Source: a bacterium HR10
GTDB taxonomy: Bacteria; Acidobacteriota; Blastocatellia; HR10
Assembly (NCBI GenBank): GCA_002923315.1
Contig: BEHM01000024.1
Location: forward strand, 1 to 50,550
DNA: 50,550 bases
Direction of reading: 5' to 3'
Part shown: positions 35,915 through 43,618 of the stretch, piece by piece
How positions within the stretch are numbered: the stretch's first letter is position 1
Layout: every line of letters starts with the position of its first letter
Made by a program: the position numbers and the translations under genes
The notes under the pieces: model-generated
What the model was told of the DNA's origin: nothing
The model's database searches: none
Seen by the model: the letters and a program-made list of their open reading frames with translations, nothing else

Positions 35915-36778
35915 TTATACCCGCGCGCGTGCCTGCTCGAGCGCTCGCCGACACCACACGCGCGCCAGGTGCGCGCGATATTCCGCCGAGGCGTGAAGAT
36001 CCTCCAACGGGTCAATCCCTTCGGCCGCCTTCGCCGAGGCCGCGGCTGTGACCGAGGCATCGAGCTTTTGTCCGCGGAGGGCGTGCTCCACAGCGCGCGC
36101 CCGATAGGCCTTGGGGGCCACGCCCGTGATCCCCACCGCGGCATGCTGACAGACACCATTTTGGTCTATCGTGAGCACGACGGCCACGCCGCAGAGCGCG
36201 AAGCCCGAGGCCTTCTGCGCGACTTTCACATACGCCGTTCCCGTGCGCGGTGGTAATACCGGGACTTTGATCTCTACAAGCAGCTCCCCAGGCTGAAGCG
36301 ACGTCGTCAGCATATCCACAAAGAAGTCCTCGGCTCGAATCCACCGCTCGCCTTGCGAGCTGACCACTCGCATCTCCGCCTCCAGCGCCAGAATGGCCGC
36401 CGGATAATCGGCCGCCGGATCGGCGTGGACCAGACTGCCGCCGATCGTCCCCATATTCCGAACCTGCGCGTCTCCGATCACACTGGCGGTCTCGGCCAGA
36501 AGCGGACAGCGCTGCCGGAGCAGATCGGAGGTCTCAATGGCCACGTGCCGCGTCATCGCGCCGATGAGCAGCTGATCGCCCGACTCCCGGATATACTCCA
36601 GCTCGCGCACACGACCGAGATCAATCACATAGCGCGGCTGCGCCAGGCGCAACTTCATCAGCGGAATCAAGCTGTGTCCGCCGGCCAGAAGCTTCGCTTC
36701 GTCTTTGTAGTGATCCAAAAGCGCGAGCGCCTCCTTCACGCTCGTCGGTCGGAAATATTCGAATGCCGCTGGGATCAT
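35915..36778 (-). CDS. FAD-binding subunit of a CO dehydrogenase/xanthine oxidase-type hydroxylase (CoxM-like)
   Basis: 287 residues. The FAD motifs are LLAGGHSLIP (about 31-40) and NMGTIGGSLVHADPAADYP (around 110). FEYFRPTSVKEALALL is the standard N-terminus. This subunit passes electrons from the 2Fe-2S protein to an external acceptor. The gene is 13 bases after the large-subunit gene, in the order small-large-medium. The last 60 residues match the helical C-terminal domain (EGIDPLEDLHASAEYRAHLA). The actual substrate depends on the large subunit. Confidence 0.93.
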   Translation of the reverse strand: MIPAAFEYFRPTSVKEALALLDHYKDEAKLLAGGHSLIPLMKLRLAQPRYVIDLGRVRELEYIRESGDQLLIGAMTRHVAIETSDLLRQRCPLLAETASVIGDAQVRNMGTIGGSLVHADPAADYPAAILALEAEMRVVSSQGERWIRAEDFFVDMLTTSLQPGELLVEIKVPVLPPRTGTAYVKVAQKASGFALCGVAVVLTIDQNGVCQHAAVGITGVAPKAYRARAVEHALRGQKLDASVTAAASAKAAEGIDPLEDLHASAEYRAHLARVWCRRALEQARARV

Positions 36779-36791
36779 ACGCTTCCCTCCT

Positions 36792-39113
36792 TCACGCTCC
36801 TCGGATCGCCCGCCAGATCTTCTCCGGCCGAAGCGGCATATCCAGATGCCGGATTCCTAACGGGGCCAACGCATCCACCACAGCATTGACGATGGCCGGC
36901 GTCGCCGCGATCGTCCCCGCCTCGCCCACGCCCTTCACCCCCAGCGGGTTCACGGGCGAAGGCGTCTCAGTCCGATCCGTCTCCAACCACGGCACGTCCG
37001 TCGCCTTTGGGATCGCATAATCGGTCAGCTCCCCCGTCAACAATTGCCCGTTCTCATCGTACACCGCCTCCTCAAGGAGCGCCTGCCCGAGCGCCTGCAC
37101 GATCCCTCCGTGCACCTGGCCGTCCACGAGCATCGGATTGATCACCCGCCCGCAATCATCCACCGCCACATATCGGCGAAAGTGCACGTCCCCCGTCTCC
37201 GGGTCCACCTCGACGACGGCGATGTGCGCCCCGAAGGGGAACGTGAAGTTGCTCGGCTCGAAGAAATAACTCGCCTCCAGCCCCGGCTCCATCCCGGGGG
37301 GTAAACTCTTCGCCAAGTAAGCCGCCAGCGCCACGTCTTGAAATGTCAGCCGCCGCTCCGGGCGATCCTTCACAAAGAACTGTCCCGCTTCAAACGCCAC
37401 GTTCGCCACGTTCTCCTCCCCGAGCAAATGGGCAGCTAAGCGCGTGGCTTTCTCCTTCACCTTCTGCACTGCTCCATAGACGGCTGTGCCGCCGACGGCC
37501 GTCGCCCGACTGCCGAACGTTCCAATCCCATATTGCACGATGGCCGTGTCCCCATGAATGACGCGAACATCCGACAGACCCACCCCCAGCTCATCGGCGA
37601 CGATCTGCGCGAAGGACGTCTCCTGCCCCTGTCCATGCGGCGAGGCGCCGCTTAAGACCGTCACCTTCCCCGTCGGCTCGACGCGAACCGTCGCGCTCTC
37701 CCATCCCCCGAAGGGGAGTGCCGGAGATGGCCCTATGGCACATATCTCCACGTATGTCGAAATCCCAATACCGAGATACCGGCCTTGCTGCCGAAGCACC
37801 TGCTGCTCCTGCCGCAGTTGCTCATAGCCGACCAGCTCCAGAGCGCGCCGGAGCGCCTGCGGATAGTTCCCACTGTCATAGGCGAGCCCGCTGGCCGTTG
37901 GGAATGGGAATTCATCCGGCTGCGGGAAATTCCGCATTCGCACCTCGGCCGGATCCAACCCCAGTTCTCTCGCGATCCGATCCATCATCCGCTCCAGCAT
38001 GTAAGTGGCCTCAGGTCGCCCCGCCCCCCGATACGCATCCGTCGCCATCTTGTTGGTGAAGGCGCCGATGACCTGCACATGCAGATTGGGAATCTTGTAC
38101 GGACCCGTAGCCATCAATCCGGTCAAGGTTGGAATCGCTGGCGTGAGTAACTGGTGGTACGCGCCCACGTCCTGAATGATCTTATACCGCAGCCCCAGCA
38201 CCGTCCCATCGCGCTTGACCGCCGCCTCGACCTCCGCGATCTGGCCCCGACCGTGAATCGTCGAGAGGAAATTCTCCCGCCGCGTCTCGATCCATTTGAC
38301 CGGGCGTCCCAGCCGCATCGCCAGATACCCCACGAGCGCTTCCTCGGCATACACGTTGAGCTTGCTCCCGAATCCACCTCCGACCTCCGGGGCGATCACC
38401 CGCACGCGGTTCTCGGCCAGTCCCAACATCGCCGCCAACTGCGTGCGCAGCAGGTGCGGGATTTGCGTCGAAGTCCACACAGTGAGCTGTCCCTCGCCCG
38501 GATGATACTCGGCCACCACGCCGCGCGGCTCCATCGCCACGGGGATGACCCGCTGGTTCACCATCCGCTGCGAGACGACCACCTCCGCTTCGCGAAACGC
38601 TCGTTCAATATCTCCTCCGCTCAACTGCCACACGAACGCCACATTCGTCCCGAACTCTTCATGAAGGATCGGCGCCCCCTCCGCGATCGCCCGCTCCGGG
38701 TCTACGACAGCTTCCAGAGGCTCATACTCCACCTCGATCAAATCCACGGCATCCCGCGCCTGATACCGGTCCTCCGCCACCACCACGGCCACCGGCTCCC
38801 CCACATAGCGCACCTTCTCCACGGCCAAGACCGGATGTCGTGGGATCTTCAAATCCGGCAGCTGACTCGCCACGGGAACCGGACCGATCGCCTCCCGCAC
38901 ATCCTCTCCGGTGAAGACGGCGATCACGCCGGGCGCTCGCCGCGCCGCCTCCACGTTGATCTCCTTCAATCGGGCATGCGCATAGATGCTCCGCACAATG
39001 GCCGCATAGACCATTCGCGGCCGCACAATATCATCCACATACTGCGACCGCCCGGTGATCAACCGCTGATCCTCCACCCGAGGCACGCGCTCACCCACGA
39101 ACTTCTTCGCCAT
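36792..39113 (-). CDS. Molybdenum large subunit, form II CoxL-like/xanthine oxidase family
   Basis: 773 residues. N-terminal KKFVGERVPRVEDQRLITGR and YVDDI are typical of the family. The active-site loop reads AYRGAGR (in ATDAYRGAGRPEATY), the form II type, instead of AYxCSFR of proven CO dehydrogenases, so CO oxidation should not be assumed. The catalytic Glu lies in KGVGEAGTIAATPA near the C-terminus. Molybdopterin cytosine dinucleotide contacts are seen in GGGFGSK and SPHGQGQETSFAQIV. Aldehydes, purines or aromatic compounds are other possible substrates. No CoxD/CoxG/CoxE maturation genes are in this window. Confidence 0.93.
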   Translation of the reverse strand: MAKKFVGERVPRVEDQRLITGRSQYVDDIVRPRMVYAAIVRSIYAHARLKEINVEAARRAPGVIAVFTGEDVREAIGPVPVASQLPDLKIPRHPVLAVEKVRYVGEPVAVVVAEDRYQARDAVDLIEVEYEPLEAVVDPERAIAEGAPILHEEFGTNVAFVWQLSGGDIERAFREAEVVVSQRMVNQRVIPVAMEPRGVVAEYHPGEGQLTVWTSTQIPHLLRTQLAAMLGLAENRVRVIAPEVGGGFGSKLNVYAEEALVGYLAMRLGRPVKWIETRRENFLSTIHGRGQIAEVEAAVKRDGTVLGLRYKIIQDVGAYHQLLTPAIPTLTGLMATGPYKIPNLHVQVIGAFTNKMATDAYRGAGRPEATYMLERMMDRIARELGLDPAEVRMRNFPQPDEFPFPTASGLAYDSGNYPQALRRALELVGYEQLRQEQQVLRQQGRYLGIGISTYVEICAIGPSPALPFGGWESATVRVEPTGKVTVLSGASPHGQGQETSFAQIVADELGVGLSDVRVIHGDTAIVQYGIGTFGSRATAVGGTAVYGAVQKVKEKATRLAAHLLGEENVANVAFEAGQFFVKDRPERRLTFQDVALAAYLAKSLPPGMEPGLEASYFFEPSNFTFPFGAHIAVVEVDPETGDVHFRRYVAVDDCGRVINPMLVDGQVHGGIVQALGQALLEEAVYDENGQLLTGELTDYAIPKATDVPWLETDRTETPSPVNPLGVKGVGEAGTIAATPAIVNAVVDALAPLGIRHLDMPLRPEKIWRAIRGA

Positions 39114-39134
39114 CGCTCTCCCCCTCCTTCCCGT

Positions 39135-39617
39135 TCAGGCTTTTTGGCTCCGCAGCTTCTCTGCGGCGTACCGAACCGCTTCGACGATATGCTGATACCC
39201 CGTGCACCGACACAGATTCCCCTCAATCCCATGCCGAATCTGCGCCTCGGTCGGATCCGGATACCGCTGGAGCAATTGATAGGCCGCCAGAATCATCCCC
39301 GGCGTACAATACCCGCACTGCAACCCATGCTTCATCCAGAACCCTTCCTGAATCGGGTGCAGCCGCCCCTCTTCGCCTAATCCTTCGATGGTCGTGATCT
39401 CCGCCCCATCCGCTTGCACGGCGAAGAGGGTGCACGACTTCACCGCCGCCCCATTGAGCAATACCGTACACGCTCCACATAAACTCGTCTCGCACCCGAT
39501 GTGCGTCCCCGTCAGTCCCACGACGTCTCGAATGTAATGGACCAACAGCAATCGAGGTTCCACCTCGTGGCGATACCGCACCCCGTTGATCGTCACCTCA
39601 ATTGTCGTGCGCGTCAC
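39135..39617 (-). CDS. 2Fe-2S subunit of the molybdenum hydroxylase (CoxS-like)
   Basis: 160 residues, start GTG at 39617 behind AGGAGG. The plant-type [2Fe-2S] motif is [21 protein letters not shown] and the second, helical cluster uses CGYC and CRC in [33 protein letters not shown] is characteristic. It relays electrons from the molybdenum centre to FAD. First gene of the small-large-medium operon; a perfect sigma-70 promoter lies 34-61 bases upstream of the start. Confidence 0.95.
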   Translation of the reverse strand: MTRTTIEVTINGVRYRHEVEPRLLLVHYIRDVVGLTGTHIGCETSLCGACTVLLNGAAVKSCTLFAVQADGAEITTIEGLGEEGRLHPIQEGFWMKHGLQCGYCTPGMILAAYQLLQRYPDPTEAQIRHGIEGNLCRCTGYQHIVEAVRYAAEKLRSQKA

Positions 39618-39650
39618 GCCTCACCTCCTGATAGCGAAGAGTTCAGCGGT

Positions 39651-39678
39651 ATTATATCGCTCCTCCCTCTCCTGTCAA
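39651..39678 (-). promoter_or_regulatory. Consensus sigma-70 promoter of the CoxS-like operon
   Basis: TTGACA at 39678-39673 and TATAAT at 39656-39651, both 6/6, with a 16-bp spacer. Transcription would start near 39644, 27 bases before the GTG at 39617. Confidence 0.8.
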
Positions 39679-39683
39679 GAGAA

Positions 39684-39700
39684 CCCTTCCTGAGGAAGGG
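39684..39700. repeat. CCCTTCCT-G-AGGAAGGG palindrome upstream of the CoxS promoter
   Basis: A perfect 8-bp inverted repeat around one base, five bases upstream of the -35. It may be an operator of the operon, or the terminator hairpin of khpA, which ends at 39867; the minus strand reads TTCTCTT right after it. Confidence 0.55.
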
Positions 39701-39866
39701 CATGCTCACACCCCTCAGGTCGGTACATCGGGATGAAGAAACACCCCACCCTCTTGGCCGAGTCTGTAGCCGGAACACGATCACAACGCGGGCGTCTCCC
39801 GCATGGAACTCGGCAGCGTCACCGCCGATCGGAACGGTGCACGCTCACAGGTGCGCCAGCGCCCGC

Positions 39867-40100
39867 TCAGTCCTCGAGAATCTCCAGCCCCACCCGCTTC
39901 TTCTGCTTCATCCCAGCGGCGCTGAGGATCGTCCGAATCGCTTTGGCGTTCTCCCCTCCCTTGCCGATGACCTTCCCCAGATCGGACTTCGCCACCCGCA
40001 ATTCGTAGACGATCGTCCCCGTTCCGGCGACTTCCCGAACTCGGACCTGATCGGGATAATCCACCATCGCTTTCACGATCTCTTCGACTAACTCTTTCAT
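39867..40100 (-). CDS. khpA: KH-domain RNA-binding protein KhpA
   Basis: 77 residues, the usual size. It has one KH domain with the core [17 protein letters not shown] and the acidic end [11 protein letters not shown]. KhpA binds RNA, often with KhpB/Jag, and affects cell division and translation in other bacteria. The typical neighbours rpsP and rimM are not here. I chose the ATG at 40100 (MKELVEEIV); an earlier frame to 40127 would add nine residues. A good sigma-70 promoter sits upstream. Confidence 0.9.
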   Translation of the reverse strand: MKELVEEIVKAMVDYPDQVRVREVAGTGTIVYELRVAKSDLGKVIGKGGENAKAIRTILSAAGMKQKKRVGLEILED

Positions 40101-40159
40101 ACCACCCATACCATCCGGACCGTCCATACGCCGATCTTCTCACCCGATGATGCGAGCTT

Positions 40160-40188
40160 ATCATACCCGCTTCTCGGAGATGTTTCAA
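40160..40188 (-). promoter_or_regulatory. Sigma-70 promoter of khpA
   Basis: TTGAAA at 40188-40183 (5/6) and TATGAT at 40165-40160 (5/6), spacer exactly 17 bp, about 60 bases before the khpA start. Confidence 0.65.
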
Positions 40189-40218
40189 TAGCTCTCTGGA
40201 CGAGGACACCAAAGGGGC

Positions 40219-40247
40219 TTCACCCCTTCGCCTTCGGATGCTACACT
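40219..40247 (+). promoter_or_regulatory. Candidate sigma-70 promoter of the Lon N-domain gene
   Basis: TTCACC (40219-40224) and TACACT (40242-40247) with a 17-bp spacer, both 4/6. The inverted repeat AAGGGG-cttca-CCCCTT (40212-40228) covers the -35 and may be an operator. Confidence 0.4.
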
Positions 40248-40285
40248 GTAAGGGGCGAGGCGACGAACATGAGGAGAGCGCTCGG

Positions 40286-40981
40286 ATGAAGAAGGCGAAC
40301 GGCATCGCGCGATTACCGATCTTTCCTCTCCCCGTCGTGTTGATCCCGGAGATGACGCTCCCGCTTCACATCTTCGAGCCACGCTATCGGCTCATGCTCC
40401 GCCAGTGCCTGGAGGGTGATCGCCTCTTCGGCTTGAGCTATCATCCGGAGGCGGAGGTTGGTCGGCTCGCCATCCCCGATTTGGAGAGCGTCGGCTGCGC
40501 GGCGCGCATCCTCCACGTGCGTCCGCTCCCCGACGGTCGAGCGAACATCCTCACCATCGGGACGGAGCGGTATCGGATCACCCGCTACCTCTCTCAAGAC
40601 CCCTATTTGCTCGCCGAAATCGAATTCTTCGCGGACGATCCAATTGAGGACGAAGAGCGCGATGTCGTGACGGCACTGGTCGCTCGCGCCACGGCGCGCT
40701 TTGTGCGCTTCCTGCGCGCCCTGCAACGTCTCCACGATCTGCCCGAACGCTCGGTCGCCCTGCCCGACAATATCGAACGTCTCTCTTTCACCATCGCCGC
40801 CGCCGTATTGCATCAGCCGGAGGACCTGCGCCATGTTCTGGAACTGGTCTCCACGCGAGCGCGCCTGGAATTCCTGCTCGCTCGTCTGGAGCAGCTCGCC
40901 GAGGATTACGAGCAACGCGCGCGATCGCACATGGAGGCGAAACGCAATGGACATCGTCGGTCTCTGTCTCGCGTGCATTGA
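40286..40981 (+). CDS. Lon N-terminal domain (LON substrate-binding) protein
   Basis: 231 residues, start ATG at 40286 after GAGGAG. The PUA-like LON domain is seen in LPIFPLPVVLIPEMTLPLHI, FEPRYRLMLRQCL and ILTIGTERYRI; a helical part follows (LSFTIAAAVLHQPEDLRHVL, LEFLLARLEQLAEDY). There is no AAA+ or protease domain, so it is the stand-alone type, as in Acidobacteriota and Proteobacteria (YcaK-like). Such proteins are thought to bind substrates or partners rather than cut them. The tail is short and basic. Confidence 0.9.
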   Translation: MKKANGIARLPIFPLPVVLIPEMTLPLHIFEPRYRLMLRQCLEGDRLFGLSYHPEAEVGRLAIPDLESVGCAARILHVRPLPDGRANILTIGTERYRITRYLSQDPYLLAEIEFFADDPIEDEERDVVTALVARATARFVRFLRALQRLHDLPERSVALPDNIERLSFTIAAAVLHQPEDLRHVLELVSTRARLEFLLARLEQLAEDYEQRARSHMEAKRNGHRRSLSRVH

Positions 40982-41047
40982 CCCCCATCGGCCCTCGCGC
41001 GAAGCGGGAGGCGTGCCCCTTCCGCGGGGTGAACGGAGGAGGTCGTC

Positions 41048-41743
41048 ATGATCACCGTGAGCGTTCGATTCTTCGCCCAATGTCGGGAGCTGGCGGGTAT
41101 GGCTGAATACGAACTGCAGCTCCCCCCCTCGGCGACCGTCACACATGCCCTTGAAGAGGTATACGAGCGATTCCCCGCACTGCGCGAGCTGCGGGACCGC
41201 GTCCTGGTCGCCGTTAACGAACGCTATGCGGCCCCCGAGACGCCCCTGCGTTCAGGCGATGTCCTGGCGCTTCTGCCTCCGGTCAGCGGGGGACAGGAGG
41301 CGGACATCTTCGCGTTGGTCCGCGAACCGATCGAGGCGCGCGCGCTCGTCCAACGTCTGCTTCGGGGCGCCGCCGGAGCCGTCGTCACCTTTGACGGCGT
41401 CGTCCGCGAGCAGACGGGCGGTCGGCGCGTCCGCTATCTCGAATACGAAGCCTACGAGGCGATGGCCCTGCGCATGTTGCGCGAGATCGGACGAGAGATC
41501 CGCGCGCGCTGGCCCATTGACCGCATCGGCATCGTCCATCGGCTCGGGCGACTCGAGATCGGTGAATCGAGCGTCATCATCGTCGTGACCTCAGCCCACC
41601 GACGCCCCGCCTTCGAAGCCTGCCAGTATGCCATTGATCGGCTGAAGAAGATCGTCCCCATCTGGAAGCGCGAATATTTCGAGGACGGAAGCGTCTGGGT
41701 GGACGGCGAATGGCCCTCGCCCGAGGAGTTGCCCTCCGAATGA
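41048..41743 (+). CDS. Molybdopterin synthase MoaD-MoaE fusion
   Basis: 231 residues, start ATG at 41048 after GGAGG. Residues 1-82 are MoaD (VSVRFFAQCRELAG ... LPPVSGG) with the terminal Gly81-Gly82. Residues about 85-231 are MoaE: GAVVTFDGVVREQTGG, YLEYEAYEAMALRML, IGIVHRLGRLEIGESSVII, ACQYAIDRLKKIVPIWKRE. Together they make molybdopterin from cPMP and thiocarboxylate sulfur. MoaD's C-terminal glycine must be free to become a thiocarboxylate, so cleavage after Gly82 is expected, as for MoaX of Mycobacterium tuberculosis. Local molybdenum enzymes at 24.7-28.2 kb and 36.8-39.1 kb would need it. Confidence 0.93.
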   Translation: MITVSVRFFAQCRELAGMAEYELQLPPSATVTHALEEVYERFPALRELRDRVLVAVNERYAAPETPLRSGDVLALLPPVSGGQEADIFALVREPIEARALVQRLLRGAAGAVVTFDGVVREQTGGRRVRYLEYEAYEAMALRMLREIGREIRARWPIDRIGIVHRLGRLEIGESSVIIVVTSAHRRPAFEACQYAIDRLKKIVPIWKREYFEDGSVWVDGEWPSPEELPSE

Positions 41744-41744
41744 G

Positions 41745-42350
41745 CTATCGCGCGCGTGAGGACGCGCGCGCCGGCCGAGAGACGAACGGATTCCCGCGAA
41801 TGTAGAACCGCCAGGGCTTCTCGCTCCACGGCCCGGCATACTCCACCCCGATGCGCGGGGCGGCGACGATGTGCTCCGGCGCGATCGCTTCCCCGCGATC
41901 TTCCACATAGAGGACCGACCCACAGAGATCGAGGCCGTTGAACGTTCGATCCACACTCAGATACCGGCAGACCTTCCCCGGCCCATTGGGGATCAGGGGC
42001 GCGCGCGCGGCATCGGGCGCGATCGGCTCCAAGGCCCGAATGAGCACGGCCGCCGGATATCCCTCGCGTTCGGTCACGATGTTGAGGCAATGGTGCACGC
42101 CGTAGATCAGATAGACGTAAGCATATCCCGGTGGACCGAACATGACAGCCGTCCGTGGCGTGAGACCGCGCCAGGCGTGCGACGCGCGATCTTCAGGACC
42201 GACGTAGGCCTCGGTCTCGACGATTCGCCCGACGATCACCCCCCGTGCCGTGCGATGCACGAGATATTTCCCCAGCAGCTCTCGAGCGACCTCCACCGTC
42301 GGTCGCTCGTAGAACGCGCGCGCGAGCTTTCGCCCACTCGTCTTTCGCAC
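41745..42350 (-). CDS. DNA-3-methyladenine glycosylase (AAG/MPG family)
   Basis: 201 residues from a GTG at 42350; a GTG at 42392, overlapping the previous stop as GTGA, would add 14 residues. It excises alkylated bases such as 3-methyladenine. Signature segments: FYERPTVEVARELLGKYLVH, IVETEAYVGPEDRASHAWRG, MFGPPGYAYVYLIYGVHHCL, NIVTEREGYPAAVLIRALEP, NGPGKVCRYLSVDRTFNG and PWRFYIRGNPFVSR. The catalytic Glu is in VETEAY. It is the last gene of a minus-strand run that starts with smc. Confidence 0.93.
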   Translation of the reverse strand: MRKTSGRKLARAFYERPTVEVARELLGKYLVHRTARGVIVGRIVETEAYVGPEDRASHAWRGLTPRTAVMFGPPGYAYVYLIYGVHHCLNIVTEREGYPAAVLIRALEPIAPDAARAPLIPNGPGKVCRYLSVDRTFNGLDLCGSVLYVEDRGEAIAPEHIVAAPRIGVEYAGPWSEKPWRFYIRGNPFVSRPARASSRAR

Positions 42351-42388
42351 GTGGTGCGAGACCCCGATCCTCGCGAACGACGAGCAGC

Positions 42389-42808
42389 TCACTGCTCCAG
42401 CAGCTGGAGTTGGTACCGCCCCCTCCCCTCTCGCCGCACGCTGTTGACGCGAATGAAATAGCGGCCCGAGCGAGGGAGCGTGCACCGGAGTTGCGCATGT
42501 CCGTGCTCGCCGCTATCGCTGAGCATCTCCACCCCGTTCTCGTCCATGAGCGTCAGATAGGGATGAAACTCGCGTGAGCGAAGGTGGATGACGATCCGCT
42601 GCCCGCGATTCCCACGGAAGACGTAGAGGTCGTAATACGACCCATCGGCCATCTTCCGATCGCCCTCTTCGAGAGCGCCCTCGACCGTCTGTCCGATCTG
42701 AATCGGCGTCTGCGTCCGGGCATCGGCCGCGAGAGCGACGACCGCGAATCCGAGGACGACGATCCATCGCCGCCGATGCGAGCGATCGTCCGGCGCGACT
42801 CTCTCCAT
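42389..42808 (-). CDS. Secreted PPC-domain (pre-peptidase C-terminal-like) protein
   Basis: 139 residues, start ATG at 42808 after GGGGAG. The N-terminus is basic and hydrophobic (RRRWIVVLGFAVVALAADA), then a single beta-sandwich of the PPC type: IQIGQTVEGALEEGD, SYYDLYVFRGNRGQRIVIHL, HPYLTLMDENGVEM, CTLPRSGRYFIRVNS. PPC domains usually accompany secreted peptidases and bind or shield them. Here it stands alone, so a carbohydrate or protein-binding role is possible. Its stop is close to the glycosylase start. Confidence 0.82.
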   Translation of the reverse strand: MERVAPDDRSHRRRWIVVLGFAVVALAADARTQTPIQIGQTVEGALEEGDRKMADGSYYDLYVFRGNRGQRIVIHLRSREFHPYLTLMDENGVEMLSDSGEHGHAQLRCTLPRSGRYFIRVNSVRREGRGRYQLQLLEQ

Positions 42809-42848
42809 CACAGGATCTCCCCGGCAGCGCTCCATTTTGCGGAGCCCA

Positions 42849-43577
42849 CTATGCGCCGCCCGACTTCCGCGATCCGCCCCCATCCGAACGTTGCCTCTCG
42901 CGCTCGATCCACCGGGCGAGCTTCTCGGCGCGATGGCGGACCATCAGGAGCACATCCTCATCCTGCTCCAACTCGCGCAGCATGGGCAGCAGCTTCTCCG
43001 GCTCCCCGAGCCACCCGTTCTTCAGCTCGGATTCGAGACCGCGCAGCTGCCGATCGAGATCGAGAGGACCGTGCTGCCGCGCGAGGGTGATCAGGAAGAC
43101 GCGATACTCCTGCATGGCGATGCCCCGGAGCAAGTGCGCCAGCTCCCGCATCTTCTCGTTGCGCGTGAACGTGAACCGCACACACCGCTGGCGGTCGCCC
43201 CGTCGGACTTCGAGAGTGACCGTGCCCAGGGACGACATCGGGCGCTCAGATTGATACTCCTCATCGCTCTCCAGAAAGCGCACGGCCTCCAGATACGCCC
43301 TCACGCGTTCCACGGTGCGGGTCAGCAACTGCAGAGGAAGGACGACGGGCTCCTCGCTCTCTTTGCGCCAGAAGGAGAACGTCCCCCGCCCGCTTTCGTC
43401 GAAGCGAAGCTCAAAGCGCGTGGGATCAAGCTGTGGATGCTCGAACGTATAGGAGTAGTGCGTCGTCCCTTCCGAGGTCGGGCGCGGCGCGGCTTCCTGC
43501 CCAAGCGCGACGCCTGAGCTCACCGTGCTCAGTGCGACAAAGAGCCACAGCGCGCGCCTCCCGCTTCCCCGCTTCAT
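42849..43577 (-). CDS. Secreted hypothetical protein
   Basis: 242 residues. Signal peptide to about residue 27 (WLFVALSTVSSGVALGQ). The mature part has YTFEHPQLDPTRFELRFDES, then RTVERVRAYLEAVRFLESDE, and a C-terminal helical half (KLLPMLRELEQDEDVLLMVRH, then AEKLARWIERE). It is highly charged with one cysteine. I do not recognise the family. It starts 41 bases after the smc stop and is likely part of the smc transcript. Confidence 0.7.
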   Translation of the reverse strand: MKRGSGRRALWLFVALSTVSSGVALGQEAAPRPTSEGTTHYSYTFEHPQLDPTRFELRFDESGRGTFSFWRKESEEPVVLPLQLLTRTVERVRAYLEAVRFLESDEEYQSERPMSSLGTVTLEVRRGDRQRCVRFTFTRNEKMRELAHLLRGIAMQEYRVFLITLARQHGPLDLDRQLRGLESELKNGWLGEPEKLLPMLRELEQDEDVLLMVRHRAEKLARWIERERQRSDGGGSRKSGGA

Positions 43578-43618
43578 TCGTCGGCTCCCCCTCTGCGAAG
43601 CTCCATGCGGATCATCCG

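Noticed and set aside
36792..39617. Calling the molybdenum hydroxylase a carbon monoxide dehydrogenase
   Set aside because: The active loop is AYRGAGR rather than AYxCSFR, so CO oxidation cannot be claimed.
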